Positions 37,901 to 48,520 are shown, numbered from the stretch's first letter. The stretch is 64,000 nucleotides of DNA from Trogon surrucura (GCA_020746105.1 CM036658.1:31397099-31461098), one strand, 5' to 3'. Made by a program: numbers and translations. Notes: generated from the letters alone by a model not told the origin.

Positions 37901-38955
37901 AAGGCTTTCTCAGCTGACATGAATGTTCAGCTTGCTTTCAGAACGTCCTACACCCAAACATTTAAATTGCAGAATAAGCTCAATTTGGTTTCCAAGTTTA
38001 GCATGGAAAACAAAATGAGCAGGCCCCACAGCTGAAACCACATGAGAGCAATATAACATTCTGAAATTGAGTCCTTCAATAGGTCAGTTCACTCTTTTCT
38101 AGCTACTTGGTTAGGGAAAAAGCCTTTTGGTAGTACAAAAGCTGTATGTGCACTATCACTTATTACTACACATCTTGACTGTGTGTGTGCAGAATTTTAC
38201 TGTAGTAGTAGCAATTGTGAGCAGTGTTTTCAGGAAAAAAGTAAGATTTTTAACTGAATATAATTTATGATCAGTGGACATTGCTAGGTCTCTCGTGGAC
38301 CATCACAAATCCCCACTGGACACAGTTCTCTGTGTTTGCAGGACTAATTTATATGGTGAAGTTGGGATAACAACCGCTAGTGTTTTCGTAGATTCTGCTA
38401 CAATGTATGCTGTTATATGGTATTTGTATTTCAAGTGAAAAAAAAGAAAGAATAGCTTTGATCCTTTAATATAAAATTGGCTCCCTTTGCCTTTATCTAA
38501 AATATTACACATACTGTACTTTAGATACTGTGTGAGTGTTCTGGGTAGTGCTGATGAATCGATAATGATGTGATGACATAGGACTGCTTCATGTATTGAG
38601 GAAAAATAGAGTCTTGTTATGTAAGTGTCCCATATTTATTAATAATCCTGTTAAGTCATGTAAAGTCTGAATCTGAAGCAGCAGTATGGTCTTTCTTCAA
38701 CACAACAACAGTTGTTTTATAGCACATTGGTATGGTATTTAAGTGTAAATGTGAATTTTAAAGTTTAATAACTATGAGAAAGTGAAATCAGCATACATTA
38801 ATTCTTTTAGCAGTGCCTGCTGCAAGAAGGTAGCTTCATAGCCTTTGATTTCTTTGATGTTCTTAAAAATGAGCTCTAGGCATTTGCTTTCACTGTTCTA
38901 AGTTTATTGCAGTTTTTCCCTCCCTGAGAGTATTGATTCGTTATCACTGCTTAAA
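34925..38955 (+). other. DTWD2: DTWD2 intron 1, first part
   Basis: This runs from the exon 1 donor into AT-rich DNA. I see a (TG)n run at about 37678-37694, and a short degenerate tandem array at about 37258-37325 built on AAAATAGGTAAATAGRTTT-like units. No transposon is recognised before the full-length CR1 at about 38,960. The intron continues beyond the window end because no exon with the DTW-domain motifs was found. Confidence 0.7.
37678..37694 (+). repeat. (TG)n microsatellite
   Basis: About eight TG units followed by TGAG in DTWD2 intron 1. Confidence 0.85.
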
Positions 38956-38959
38956 TAGA

Positions 38960-39445
38960 TCGGCTGACTCCTTCGGACTGCGCGGACAGCGGCAGCGACA
39001 GCTGCTGCAGTAAGAGCGGTTTTTTTCTCCGATTTCTGGGCGGATTGAGGCGAGAGGGGGCTTTGCCGGGGACGGTGAAGCCGAGGAGAGAGAGCGGGAC
39101 CCGGAACTGAGAGGGAATCTCGCGAGGCGGGAGAGAGTGACGTAGGCGAGGAGGAAGCCGGCAGCCCGCGAAACTCAAAAGCGGCTAGCCATCTGACTCT
39201 TGAGAGCGGCGCGAGCGTGGGGGAGGGGAGGACCTGCTGGACTCTGGTGATCCGCGGGCACAGGGGGTGTTACTGGTGGCTCAGGGAGGGCGAGGATCGC
39301 AGACCCTGGGCATAAGAGGTGAAGGGTGGTTATTGGTTAATTCTTTTCTATTTTTTTTTTTTTTTTTTTGTTGTTGTTGTTGTTGTTTGGTTTTTTTTTT
39401 GTTTTTTGATCATTTTTCTTTCCTTTTTTTTTCTTCTTTCCCATT
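38960..39445 (+). promoter_or_regulatory. CR1 5' untranslated region / internal promoter candidate
   Basis: A CpG-rich leader (about 38,960-39,340) carries ATCTCGCGAGG (near 39117-39127, a one-mismatch TCTCGCGAGA motif) and GTGACGTAGG (CRE/ATF-like, near 39137). It then changes to a T-rich, TTG-repeat region just before the ORF1 ATG. LINEs need an internal promoter because they must carry it with them; these motifs are candidates. Activity is inferred. Confidence 0.5.
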
Positions 39446-40513
39446 ATGGTTGCCACCAGACAGAAAGCCACCACGAGGAGGAGTGTGGGGACCCAAACAG
39501 CGCTCCAGCACAAGGACGCAGCTGTGCAGGCTGCCGGCTGCAGGGAGTGCCTGAGCCTGTGCCTCCCAGAGGCTGCATCTGACAGTGCCTGTGTGAGGTG
39601 TGGTCAGTTGGATGATCTCCTCCATCTTGTGGTAGAGCTAAAAGAAGAAGTGGAGAGGCTGAGGAGCATTAGGGAGTGTGAAAGAGAGATAGATTGGTGG
39701 AGCCAGTCCCTGATGCACACACAGCACTCTCCACATGCAACAGGGGATCCTCTCCCCTCTGGCCATGAGGTCAAAGGAGGGGACCAAGGTGATGAGGGGG
39801 AATGGAAACGAGTCCTGGCTCGGAGAGGAAGGCGGGTCCATGCCCAGCCTCCCTCACCTGCTCAGTTGCCTCTACAGAACAGGTACAGTGCTCTGGAAGA
39901 GGAGAGCCATGGAAAAGAAGAGGTGAATGAATGTGGAGACGTAAGGTTGACTTCGCTGACCAAATCAGACCTATGCATCAGGACTAGTTCAATTAAAAAG
40001 AAAAGGAGGGTAGTTGTCATTGGTGACTCCATCCTGAGGGGAACAGAGGGTCCCAGTTGCCGTCCAGACCCAGTCCACAGGGAAGTCTGTTGCCTCCCTG
40101 GAGCTCGGATTAGGGACATTACTAAAAAACTTCCCAGGCTGGTGAGTCCCACTGATTATTACCCATTGTTGATTGTCCAGGCTGGCAGTGACGAGATCAA
40201 TCATAGAAGTACTCAGAGAATTAAAAAGGACTTTAAGTTGTTGGGCCAGGTGATCAAAGGATCGGGGGCACAGGTAGTTTTCTCATCTATCCCTTTAGTA
40301 GGTGACAGGAATAGTGAAAGGAAAAGAAAAGTAGATGCAGTTAATGCATGGCTCAAAGACTGGTGCCTCCAACAACGTTTTGGGTATTATGATCACGGGG
40401 AAGTTTATGCAGTACTGGGCATGAGAGATATAGATGGTATAGACCTGTCTAAGAGAGGGAGGAGAATTCTTGCTGGAGAGTTGGCAGGATTAATAGATAG
40501 GGCTTTAAACTAA
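39446..40513 (+). CDS. CR1 ORF1 protein (zinc-motif plus SGNH esterase domain)
   Basis: This is a 355-residue open frame with ATG in good context (A at -3, G at +4). Visible parts are a double CxxC motif (Cys32/35 and Cys49/52, a zinc-binding type seen in CR1 ORF1), a short leucine-rich coiled-coil-like helix (about 55-75), a linker with many charged residues, and a C-terminal SGNH-type esterase domain (about 187-355). The nucleophile block [12 protein letters not shown] has Ser195, and [13 protein letters not shown] and AQVVFSSIP are family blocks. The block GSDE replaces GTND, which I believe also occurs in other avian CR1 lineages. The last catalytic block normally reads DGxHLSxRG, but here it is DGIDLSKRG, with Asp333 in place of the His. 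ORF1 proteins of CR1 bind nucleic acid and help retrotransposition; the esterase role is not settled. Confidence 0.93.
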   Translation: MVATRQKATTRRSVGTQTALQHKDAAVQAAGCRECLSLCLPEAASDSACVRCGQLDDLLHLVVELKEEVERLRSIRECEREIDWWSQSLMHTQHSPHATGDPLPSGHEVKGGDQGDEGEWKRVLARRGRRVHAQPPSPAQLPLQNRYSALEEESHGKEEVNECGDVRLTSLTKSDLCIRTSSIKKKRRVVVIGDSILRGTEGPSCRPDPVHREVCCLPGARIRDITKKLPRLVSPTDYYPLLIVQAGSDEINHRSTQRIKKDFKLLGQVIKGSGAQVVFSSIPLVGDRNSERKRKVDAVNAWLKDWCLQQRFGYYDHGEVYAVLGMRDIDGIDLSKRGRRILAGELAGLIDRALN

Positions 40514-40656
40514 GTTGGAAGGGGGAAGGGGATAAAACCCGAGTCTCTACACATGAGCCAAGGGGAAGTATCCCAGGGTTAGGCAAAAAATGCACAAGCA
40601 ACGGTAACAGATGCTCCATTAAATCTCTGAAGTGTCTGTACACCAATGCAAGAAGC

Positions 40657-43398
40657 ATGGGGAATAAGCAGGGAGAATTAGAAGTCTATGTTCGGCTGGA
40701 GAACTATGATCTTATTGCAATTACAGAGACGTGGTGGGACAGCTCACATAACTGGAATGTGGGCCTTGATGGTTATGTTCTCTTTAGGAAAGACAGGTTG
40801 ATGAGGCGAGGTGGGGGAGTTGCTCTGTACGTGAGAGAGCAACTGGAGTGTATTCAGATCCATCGAGCAGCAGATGAGGAGCAAGTAGAGAGTTTATGGG
40901 TGAGAATTAAGGGGCAGGCTAGCTTAGGTGACACTGTGGTGGGTGTCTACTATAGACCACCTGATCAGGAGGTGGAAGTTGATGAGGCCTTTTACAGGCA
41001 GATGACAGCAGCCTCTCAGTCCCAGGCCCTGGTTCTCATGGGGGATTTCAACTACCCAGACGTTTGCTGGAAGTCCTACACAACCAGCCATCCTCAGTCC
41101 AGGAGGTTCCTCCAGTGCATCGATGATAACTTTTTGATGCAAATGGTAGATGAGCCAACCAGGAGAGGAGCGCTGCTGGACCTTGTGTTCACCAACAAGG
41201 AAGGACTGGTTGAAGCAGTGAAGGTTGAGGGCAACCTTGGCTGCAGCGACCATGAGATGGTGGAGTTCAGGATCCTGTGCGGTAAAAACAGAATAGCAAG
41301 CAGGATCGCAACTCTGGACTTCAGAAGGGCCAACTTTGGCCTCTTCAAGCAATTACTGGGGGATACCCCTTGGGACAGGGAGCTGAAAGGTAAAGGGGCC
41401 CAAGACAGTTGGTTGGCATTCAAAGACCACTTCTTTGAAGCTCAGGATCAGTGCATCCCATCAGGTAGGAAATCAAGAAAGAGATCCAGGAGACCTGCTT
41501 GGTTAACCAGGGATCTGCTGGGCAGACTCAGGTGGAAGGGGAGGGTGTTTAAATTGTGGAAGGAAGGGCTGACCACTTGGGTGGAGTACAGGGCAGCTGT
41601 CAGGGAGTGCAGGGAGGCAATCAGAAAAGCTAAGGCCTCCTTGGAGTTAAAACTTGCAAGGGAGGTCAAAGACAACAGAAAGGGCTTCTTCAAATACATT
41701 GCTGACAAAAATAACACTAGAGGCAATGTAGGCCCTCTGTTGAATGAGGTGGGTGCCCTGGAGACAGAGGACAGAAAGAAGGCAGAGTTGCTGAATGCCT
41801 TCTTTGCCTCTGTCTACACTGTTGGAGACCGTCCTCAGGAGCCTCAGTCCCCTAAGGCCCCAGAGGAAGTCATGACAAAGGAGGAGTCTGCCCTGATTGA
41901 TGAGGAGTGGGTTAAGGATCAGTTTGAACACTTGGACATTCATAAATCCATGGGCCCTGATGGGATGCACCCACGGGTGCTGAGGGAGCTGGCGGGAGTC
42001 ATTGCTAGGCCACTCTCCATCATCTTTGGTAAGTCGTGGGTAACAGGTGAGGTGCCTGAAGACTGGAGGAAAGCGAATGTCACTCCAGTCTATAAGAAGG
42101 GCAGGAAGGATGACCCGAGTAACTACAGACCGGTCAGCCTCACCTCCATCCCTGGAAAGGTGATGGAACATCTTATCCTTGACACTGTCTCTAGGCATAT
42201 CAAGGATAAGAAGGTTATTAGGGGCAGTCAGCATGGCTTTGCCAAGGGGAAGTCATGTTTGACCAACCTGATAGCCTTTTACGAAGACATAACCAGGTGG
42301 ATGGATGGTGGCCATGCAGTGGACGTGGTCTACCTGGACATCAGCAAGGCCTTTGACACCGTCTCCCACAGCATCCTCATAGGTAAACTGAGGAAGTGTG
42401 GTCTGGATGACCAAGTAGTGAGGTGGGTCGAGAACTGGTTGAAGGGAAGAAGCCAGAGGGTTGTGGTCAATGGGGCCGAGTCTGGCTGGATGCCTGTGTC
42501 TAGTGGGGTCCCTCAGGGGTCAGTGCTTGGGCCGGTGCTGTTTAATATATTCATCAATGATCTGGATGAGGGATTAGAGAATGTTGTCAGCAAGTTTGCT
42601 GATGATACGAAGTTGGGGGGAGTGGTTGACACACCAGAAGGCTGTGCAGCCATTCAGAGAGACCTGGACAGGCTGGAGGGCTGGGCGGGGAGAAATCTTA
42701 TGAAGTTTAATAAGGGCAAGTGTAGAGTTTTGCACTTGGGAAAAAATAACCCCATGTGCCAATATAGGTTGGGGACTGCCCTGCTGGAGAGCAGTGCAGG
42801 GGAAAGGGACCTGGGGGTTCTAGTGGACAGCAGGATGACCATGAGCCAGCAGTGTGCCCTCGTGGCCAAGAAGGCCAATGGCATCCTGGGGTGTATTAGA
42901 AGGGGAGTAGCAAGTAGGTCAAGAGAGGTCCTCCTGCCCCTCTACTCTGCCCTGGTGAGGCCGCATCTGGAATATTGTGTCCAGTTCTGGGCCCCTCAGT
43001 TCAAGAAGGACAGGGAGCTGCTTGAGAGAGTCCAGCGTAGAGCCACAAAGATGGTGAAGGGAGTGGAGCATCTCCCTTATGAGGAAAGGCTGAAGGAGCT
43101 GGATCTCTTTAGCTTGGAGAAGAGGAGGCTGAGGGGTGACCTCATCAATGTTTATAAATATGTCAAGGGGGAATGTCAGGAGGATGGAGCCAGGCTCTTT
43201 TCAGCGGCATCCACTGACAGGACAAGGGGCAATGGGTGGAAGCTGGAACACAGGAGGTTCCAGAAAAATATGAGGAAAAACTTTTTCACTGTGAGGGTGA
43301 CTGAGCACTGGAACAGGCTGCCTAGGGAGGTTGTGGAATCTCCATCTCTTGAGACATTCAAAACCCGCCTGGACGCGTTCCTGTGCGCTCTAGTGTAG
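40657..43398 (+). CDS. CR1 ORF2 protein (endonuclease and reverse transcriptase)
   Basis: From the ATG the product is 913 residues. The N-terminal APE-type endonuclease has ITETWW (catalytic Glu, about residue 24), GDFNYPDV (about 129-136) and SDHEMVEF (about 197-204). The reverse transcriptase shows [21 protein letters not shown] and the catalytic FADD box at 647-650. A C-terminal region typical of CR1 ([24 protein letters not shown]) ends at TAG 43396-43398. Upstream of the ATG the same frame is open and encodes LYTNARS, whose Asn belongs to the first endonuclease block. Translation therefore probably starts upstream of 40657 or by re-initiation after ORF1, and the ATG-based product would lack that residue. 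No frameshift or stop is present. Confidence 0.95.
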   Translation: MGNKQGELEVYVRLENYDLIAITETWWDSSHNWNVGLDGYVLFRKDRLMRRGGGVALYVREQLECIQIHRAADEEQVESLWVRIKGQASLGDTVVGVYYRPPDQEVEVDEAFYRQMTAASQSQALVLMGDFNYPDVCWKSYTTSHPQSRRFLQCIDDNFLMQMVDEPTRRGALLDLVFTNKEGLVEAVKVEGNLGCSDHEMVEFRILCGKNRIASRIATLDFRRANFGLFKQLLGDTPWDRELKGKGAQDSWLAFKDHFFEAQDQCIPSGRKSRKRSRRPAWLTRDLLGRLRWKGRVFKLWKEGLTTWVEYRAAVRECREAIRKAKASLELKLAREVKDNRKGFFKYIADKNNTRGNVGPLLNEVGALETEDRKKAELLNAFFASVYTVGDRPQEPQSPKAPEEVMTKEESALIDEEWVKDQFEHLDIHKSMGPDGMHPRVLRELAGVIARPLSIIFGKSWVTGEVPEDWRKANVTPVYKKGRKDDPSNYRPVSLTSIPGKVMEHLILDTVSRHIKDKKVIRGSQHGFAKGKSCLTNLIAFYEDITRWMDGGHAVDVVYLDISKAFDTVSHSILIGKLRKCGLDDQVVRWVENWLKGRSQRVVVNGAESGWMPVSSGVPQGSVLGPVLFNIFINDLDEGLENVVSKFADDTKLGGVVDTPEGCAAIQRDLDRLEGWAGRNLMKFNKGKCRVLHLGKNNPMCQYRLGTALLESSAGERDLGVLVDSRMTMSQQCALVAKKANGILGCIRRGVASRSREVLLPLYSALVRPHLEYCVQFWAPQFKKDRELLERVQRRATKMVKGVEHLPYEERLKELDLFSLEKRRLRGDLINVYKYVKGECQEDGARLFSAASTDRTRGNGWKLEHRRFQKNMRKNFFTVRVTEHWNRLPREVVESPSLETFKTRLDAFLCALV

Positions 43399-43461
43399 GT
43401 GATCCTGCTCTGGCAGGGGGGTTGGACTAGATGATCTTTGAGGTCCCTTCCAACCTTTAAC

Positions 43462-43502
43462 ATTCTGTGATTCTGTGATTCTGTGATTCTGTGATTCTGT
43501 GA
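43462..43502 (+). repeat. CR1 3' octamer tail (ATTCTGTG)n
   Basis: Five tandem ATTCTGTG units end the full-length CR1. The 3' octamer repeat is the CR1 end signature, used in place of a poly-A tail. Confidence 0.9.
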
Positions 43503-44321
43503 AATAAACTTCTTATGTAACCGAAACTGTGTATTTCCCCATGTTCATGATTTGTAAGACATGATTTACTGTTCTGTAGGATATTTTAAAAAACTTCCAT
43601 GCTTTACATTTGCATTGAAAAAAGGAAAAAAAAAACACAGTTAGGTGACAGGCATCACCTGAGTGAATTTTATTATTCCAGATTCTTATGTGATGTGTCA
43701 AAGGCAAAATTTTTAAAACGCTATTAGCACTTTTAAAGACTCTTAAATCAGAGAAGTATTTTTTCTGAATTTACTGATTTTCATTATAGTTTAATTAATG
43801 ATAAAGTGGGTTTAGCAATGTATCTGAGAACCTGCATGTTAAAATTACAAGGTGATTTTGCAGAATTTAGAAGGAGCTGATTAGTGCAGTACCAGGAGAC
43901 AAAGGAAGAGGCTGAGCAGATGAAACAAAAATTAGATCCATTCACATGCAAGTTAAATAAAAGCCACAATATGCCAATAATTATTTTAATTCATTAGGAG
44001 AGGTGGGTTCACTGTGTGACTGGAAGGATCCTTGTAGAATTTCAAGAGGGAGGTACTGTATCTCATCATTTGGTATTAGTGTGTGTATGTATGGCACTAC
44101 TGTGAAGGAGAGTAAGTATCATCTAGTTTGTGGTTATTTGTGGTTGGTGCAGTGGTGATAACAAAATCCTAGCAGTATAGCTTCTTCTCCAAATGGTGAT
44201 GAAAAAGGTGGTGTTACCATCTCATACTTTGAGGTAATTTTTTTCCACTTGAGGTGTTTTCTCTTTCGCTATGTGAAGAGCAGTACGGGCTTCCTATCAG
44301 GACATAATTGTCAATGACCAC
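43503..44321 (+). other. DTWD2: DTWD2 intron 1, unique AT-rich segment
   Basis: This lies between the full-length CR1 and the old antisense CR1. I see nothing beyond short ORFs and A/T runs. Confidence 0.5.
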
Positions 44322-45072
44322 TCTCACCCTCTTGAAATCACCTAGTCCAGACCCCCGCTCAAGTAGGGTCAGCTAGAGCAGGTTGCCCAAGGCTGTGTCT
44401 AGTTGGGTTTTAAGTATCTCCAAGGATGGGGATTTCACAACTGCTCTGGGAACCTATTCAGTGTTTTCAGTAAAAATGTTTTCCTGTGTTGAGATGGAGT
44501 TTTATATGTTTTAGCAGTGCCCATTGCCTCTCTCCCTGACAGCAGGCACTGCTGAGGAGAGTGTGGCCTCTTCACCTTCATTCCCTCCCATCAAGTGTTT
44601 GTAAAAAACAGTGAGAAAATCCTCCTGAGGCTTTTCCTTTACAGGCCAGAGTCCCACCTCTCAACCTCTCCTCATATGAAAAATGTTCCAGTCCCTTAGT
44701 GTTATTTGGCTCCAGTGAGTTTGTCTGTCTTGTACTGGGTAGCCCAGAACTGGACTCAGAACTCCAGATGTGCCCTTGCCAGTGCTGAGTACAGAGGCAG
44801 AATCACCTCGCTTGACCTTCAGGCAGTGTTCCTAATGCAGCCTAGGATGCTGTTAGCCACCTTTATGGCAAGAACAAGGATGCTTTGCTGGCTTATGATT
44901 AGATTGTTATCGGCCCGGTCCTTCTCTACAAAGCTGTTTTCCAGCCATTTAGTCCCCAAAAGCATGTTCTGGTGTCTGCGGTTGTTCTTCCTCAGATGCA
45001 GGACTTAGCATTTTCCTTTCTTGAAACTTCATGAGGTTTCTGTCCATTTTTCCAGCCTGTCAAGGTTCCTCT

Positions 45073-45669
45073 TGTCAGAGTCCAATATTGCCTGATGAGG
45101 TTCTAGATACTCCAAATAGGGAAAGGTTGAAAGTTTTAATAGCAGGTTTACTTATTTGAACATATCTGACATTATACAAATTTTGATTTAGCAGGGTGAT
45201 ACAGCAGTCTACTGAAGTCACAACAGAATTAAGATAACGGCAATTGCAATCTACACGCAATAGAAATGTGATTATTTGTGTCTGTGTGCTAGCCATCATG
45301 ACACAGTTGTTGGGAATACATACATGGGTTGAACCCAACTCAAGCGCGTTGCTCTCTAATTTAAAGTTCATTTAGTGTTTCTTCAGCTTTTATACTGTGG
45401 TGAGCTGAGTCACATAAATACTTCCTCTGTGCTGGTCTGGCTGGGTCAGGAACCGAAATTATACTTCCCGTTGATTATCTCAGGAGAGGCCATTTACATA
45501 AACAGTTGACCCACTCAACTGATAAAGCAGTTTATCTAAAGCAAAGGCCACACTTCAGCCCTCTTTGTTTTGAAGTAAGTCCAGCTTCCTTGGTGATAGC
45601 TGTGGTGACTTCCTCCATTGTTTTTTGAGCCTTATTTTCTTGAAGAGTTCATTTATCGGTCGGACCACA
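45073..45669 (-). mobile_element. Solo LTR (597 bp) inside the old CR1
   Basis: CR1 sequence stops at GGTTCCTCT (45064-45072) and resumes at GGATGGCAGCACAGCC (45670). The 597 bases between, read on the minus strand, start TGTGGTCCGACC and end TTGGACTCTGACA (TG...CA). They carry TATAAAAG about midway (near 45,395) and ATTAAA near the end (near 45,137), the layout of an LTR with TATA box and poly-A signal. No internal retroviral sequence is present, so it is a solo LTR. Unusually I see no target-site duplication: the two CR1 flanks join cleanly without repeated bases. The family is not recognised. Confidence 0.72.
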
Positions 45670-46451
45670 GGATGGCAGCACAGCCACGTACCTGCCACTT
45701 CTGCCAGTGTCTAATCTGTGGATTTGTGAAGCATGCTTTCTGTCCTGGTATCCACGTCACTAATGAAGAAGTTGAACAGTATTGGACCCTTTATCACCAC
45801 CTCGAGTACTCCATTAGCGACTTGCATCCAACTGGACTTTGTCCTCACTCGTCACAGTCCTCTGCACCTGGCTGTTTAGCCAGTTCTCACTTCTCACTGT
45901 CAGCTTGTCTGTGGTACTTTATCAGCTTATCTAGGAGGGTGTTATGGGAGGCTGAGACACTGTGAGAACCCAAAGCTGGGGTAATCAACATCCGGTTCTC
46001 ATCCACCAAAGTACTCACCTCACTGTAGAAGGCTACTGGTTTGCTCAGGCATAATTTCCCCATTGTAGACCCGTCTGACTAATTCCAATGCCCTTCTTCT
46101 CCTTCATGTGTTTGGAAATGGTTTCCATGAGAATTTTCTCCACTACCTTGGCAGATATTGATGGGAGGTTGACTGACCTGTATTTTCCTGCATCTTCTTG
46201 CCCTTCTTGCAGACAGGAGTGGGATTTGCTTTCTTTCTGTCTTCAGCAATATCTCCCATGATCCAGAGATAATCAAAATTGGTCTCACAATAGCATCAGC
46301 AAGCTGCTTTAGGATGCACAGATGTGACCTATCTGGCCCTGGGGACTTTTGAACATCCAGTTTGCTTAAGTGCTCTATAACCTTGTCTACTTCCACCAAG
46401 AGTAGGTCGTCCTTGCCCTACAATTCGTGGTTTCAAGGGCCTGAGATTCCA

Positions 46452-46635
46452 AAATCACAGAATCACAGAATGTTAGGGATTGGAAGGGACCTCGAAAGAT
46501 CATCAAGTCCAATCCCTCCTGCCAGAGCAGGAACGCCTAGATAATGCTACACAGGAACGTGTCCAGGCAGGTCTTGAATGTCTCCAGAGAAGGAGACTCC
46601 ACAACCTCCCTGGGCAGCCTGTTCCAGTGTTCCAG
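46452..46635 (-). mobile_element. CR1 LINE 3' fragment inserted in the old CR1
   Basis: The plus strand reads TCACAGAATCACAGAATG, then GATTGGAAGGGACCTCGAAA, GATCATCAAGTCCAATCCCT and ACAACCTCCCTGGGCAGCCT, and ends near GTTCCAGTGTTCCAG. This is the reverse complement of a young CR1 3' end with its own octamer tail. It interrupts the older CR1, which resumes at about 46,640. Confidence 0.9.
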
Positions 46636-46944
46636 TAAAGGCTGGTTTTGCTGATAAAGACAGAGGCACAGACAGCATGAAGCACCTTTTCTTTGTCCTG
46701 TATCACCAGTTTCCATTACCCATTCATCAGTGGGTTCATGTTTTACCTAGCTGCCCTTTTTTGCTGTTTATGTACTTGTAGAAGACTTTCTTGTCACCTT
46801 TCACATCTCTTTCCAGATTAAACTCCTTGTACTGCACTTCTGTTACATCTCGTGTAAATTTCTTTGGTTTTTGAAGTTTGACTTTAGTCTGGAGCTCCTG
46901 GCTCACCTATGCAGGCTTCCTGCTATCTCTGCTGATTTCCTGTA

Positions 46945-46950
46945 GGGATG
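46945..46950. repeat. 6-bp target-site duplication, left copy
   Basis: GGGATG directly precedes the TGAAGAGG end of the left LTR. The identical six bases follow the right LTR at 49536-49541. Confidence 0.93.
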
Positions 46951-47351
46951 TGAAGAGGGTCCCTTCAGAGAGCCGGCCAAGTTAACGATCATCACACCAA
47001 TACGGCTACAGATCGTCCTCCCTTTATTGCTCTGGACAGCTCAATATATACAGTTCAGCAGTGTCCCCGCGCCTGCCCCTTAACAGAGTTGGTCAGTTAC
47101 AGGTTCACACGCGCCAGCGTTTTATTGGGTAGTGCCATTCCACTATGCAAGCGGCTCTCACCCCCCCTTCTCCCCCCGGGCCCAGCACCTCCAGCCAAGC
47201 ATCTCGCAAAGCTCTCACAAAACAGATAAAACCTCCTCCTCCCCGTGTTCCAAGGCAGCTTCAAGGACAGAGCCTTTGTTTAGGCCTAAGCTGGGTTGTC
47301 CACACTTTTAAAGTTATACCGCACCTCTGCTCCACAAGAAATTCCTCTACA
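46951..47351 (-). repeat. 3' LTR of the class II provirus
   Basis: Same 401-bp sequence as 49135-49535 with three differences; AATAAA (minus) at 47023-47028. The env reading frame of the provirus runs into this LTR. Confidence 0.93.
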
Positions 47352-47510
47352 TATCCCCCTTTTTCTTTTTGGACAACCCAGGCTCCGTCCAGTAGCTTGC
47401 TTATCATTTTCTTGGTTACACTCATCAAACAACTAAACATAACTAAGCCTATAACAATTAAAACTGCAATAACCAAAAATGCCTTAACTAAACTCTTAAT
47501 TCATCCTGTC
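47261..47510 (-). pseudogene. env C-terminal remnant (membrane anchor and tail)
   Basis: A hydrophobic run (VIAVLIVIGLVMF type, about 18 residues) is followed by a Lys-rich tail that reads through the polypurine tract and into the 3' LTR, stopping at 47261. This is the layout of the transmembrane Env subunit end in retroviruses. Upstream of the hydrophobic run the frame is broken, so only the anchor and cytoplasmic tail survive. Confidence 0.65.
47355..47370 (-). other. Polypurine tract of the class II provirus
   Basis: The minus strand reads AAAAAGAAAAAGGGGG three bases before the 3' LTR, the expected place and composition for the plus-strand primer of a retrovirus. Confidence 0.85.
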
Positions 47511-47689
47511 AAAGTTCTCACACCCATCACCCTAAATCATACTTTGATCTTTAATCACACACTTCTAACAAAGCAAAAGGCAGCTGGTTTCCCTGCCTTG
47601 CTTTTAGCTAAAGAAAGATCACTCTGCTGGTTAGTACATAAACCTTAACACCTACTATATGGCTTTGATTACACAACCAATATAAGCTT

Positions 47690-48240
47690 CATTGTTAGTC
47701 ACACAAAGAGGATACATATTAATACAACAGGTAACATTGAGAACAGTCACATTTTCCCACAATTGCTCTACCATCAGCTGTAACCATCTTCTGCCAGTCC
47801 AGTCCATATCATCGTTGGTAATCGGTACCTCAGGGTCCCATCACGTCACTGGGCAAACAAAGGGATTCAACGGGCAGGCCCAGTGCACGGTCATGTTGCT
47901 GCTGCGCTGTTGAAGTGACAGGATGCTGCACAGCCACATCATGCAGGATCATGCGGTTCCCGGGTCCCTTGTCCGTTATTAATAATAACAGGACACGCAA
48001 TCGAACTGGCTGCTTCCCAATCTCCCTCTGTTATAGCGTCTCTGATGACACCGCTCCATCGTTGTTGCAAAGGATCCTTTATGGTTCAAGCTTGAAGATC
48101 AGGCTTGAGTGAGGGAGCTGATGGTAATGGGGGAGCTGAACTGGTTTAAGGGTTTCTTCTGTTTCTTGCTGTCTAGTTGATAATTCAGCGAGTTTGTTCA
48201 GCATCTCTTTCAGGGGTTCATCCTGATCTTCCTTCTTCCC

Positions 48241-48279
<39 letters not shown>

Positions 48280-48520
48280 TAGCTCAAGTATTACTTCAAT
48301 CACGCTGCTATCACACAGGGAGAGCAGAATTTCCCAGGTCTGTTTTGATCATACTCTCCCATTCACTCCCATGCACATCTGGTGTACAAGAAGCGTCTTA
48401 TCTTCATTCTCACGGTCAAGCTCTCAACATGAGCTGTACCTGGCTGGTCAGGGTCTCTTTTCATAATTAGCAAGCAAGAGTTATGCACTTGTTTGGAAAA
48501 GAGCTCAGCTCAAGGACGAA
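47690..48520 (-). pseudogene. Decayed gag and env remnants of the class II provirus
   Basis: Downstream of the short gag ORF, broken pieces remain. An A29G11 tract (48238-48277 on plus) is followed by an acidic Glu/Lys/Gln-rich stretch and a segment including QQRWSGVIRDAITEGDWEA, which resembles the spacer/capsid start of beta-like Gag. Near 47,690-47,760 a short piece with ENVTVLN and a Cys-containing segment may be surface-envelope remnant. Frames shift between pieces. Nothing of protease, RT or integrase is recognised. Confidence 0.5.
48238..48277. repeat. C11-T29 homopolymer junction
   Basis: On the plus strand a run of 11 C is followed by 29 T. In the sense of the class II provirus this is A29 followed by G11. 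It lies between the gag remnants and probably shifts the frame. Confidence 0.9.

Larger units (their letters stand above)
38960..43502 (+). mobile_element. Full-length CR1 LINE with both ORFs open
   Basis: The sequence switches abruptly from AT-rich intron to a CpG-rich 5' region near 38,960. This is followed by a T-rich stretch (T19 at 39351-39369 and a TTG array), ORF1 (39446-40513), a 105-107 base spacer, ORF2 (40657-43398) and the CR1 3' end GATCTTTGAGGTCCCTTCCA with about five ATTCTGTG units ending at 43502. The total of about 4.5 kb is the size of a complete CR1, and both frames are uninterrupted. Most avian CR1 copies are 5'-truncated, so an open, complete copy suggests recent insertion. 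It lies in DTWD2 intron 1 in sense orientation. No target duplication is visible, which is usual for CR1. The 5' boundary is estimated from composition and may be off by some tens of bases. Confidence 0.93.

Noticed and set aside
46079-46399. 106-codon minus-strand ORF as a separate gene
   Set aside because: It is the RT-start region of the old antisense CR1 (KSPGPD block) with decay.
48079-48303. Lys-rich minus-strand ORF (poly-Lys run) as a gene
   Set aside because: The poly-Lys comes from the A29 homopolymer within the broken gag of the mini-provirus.
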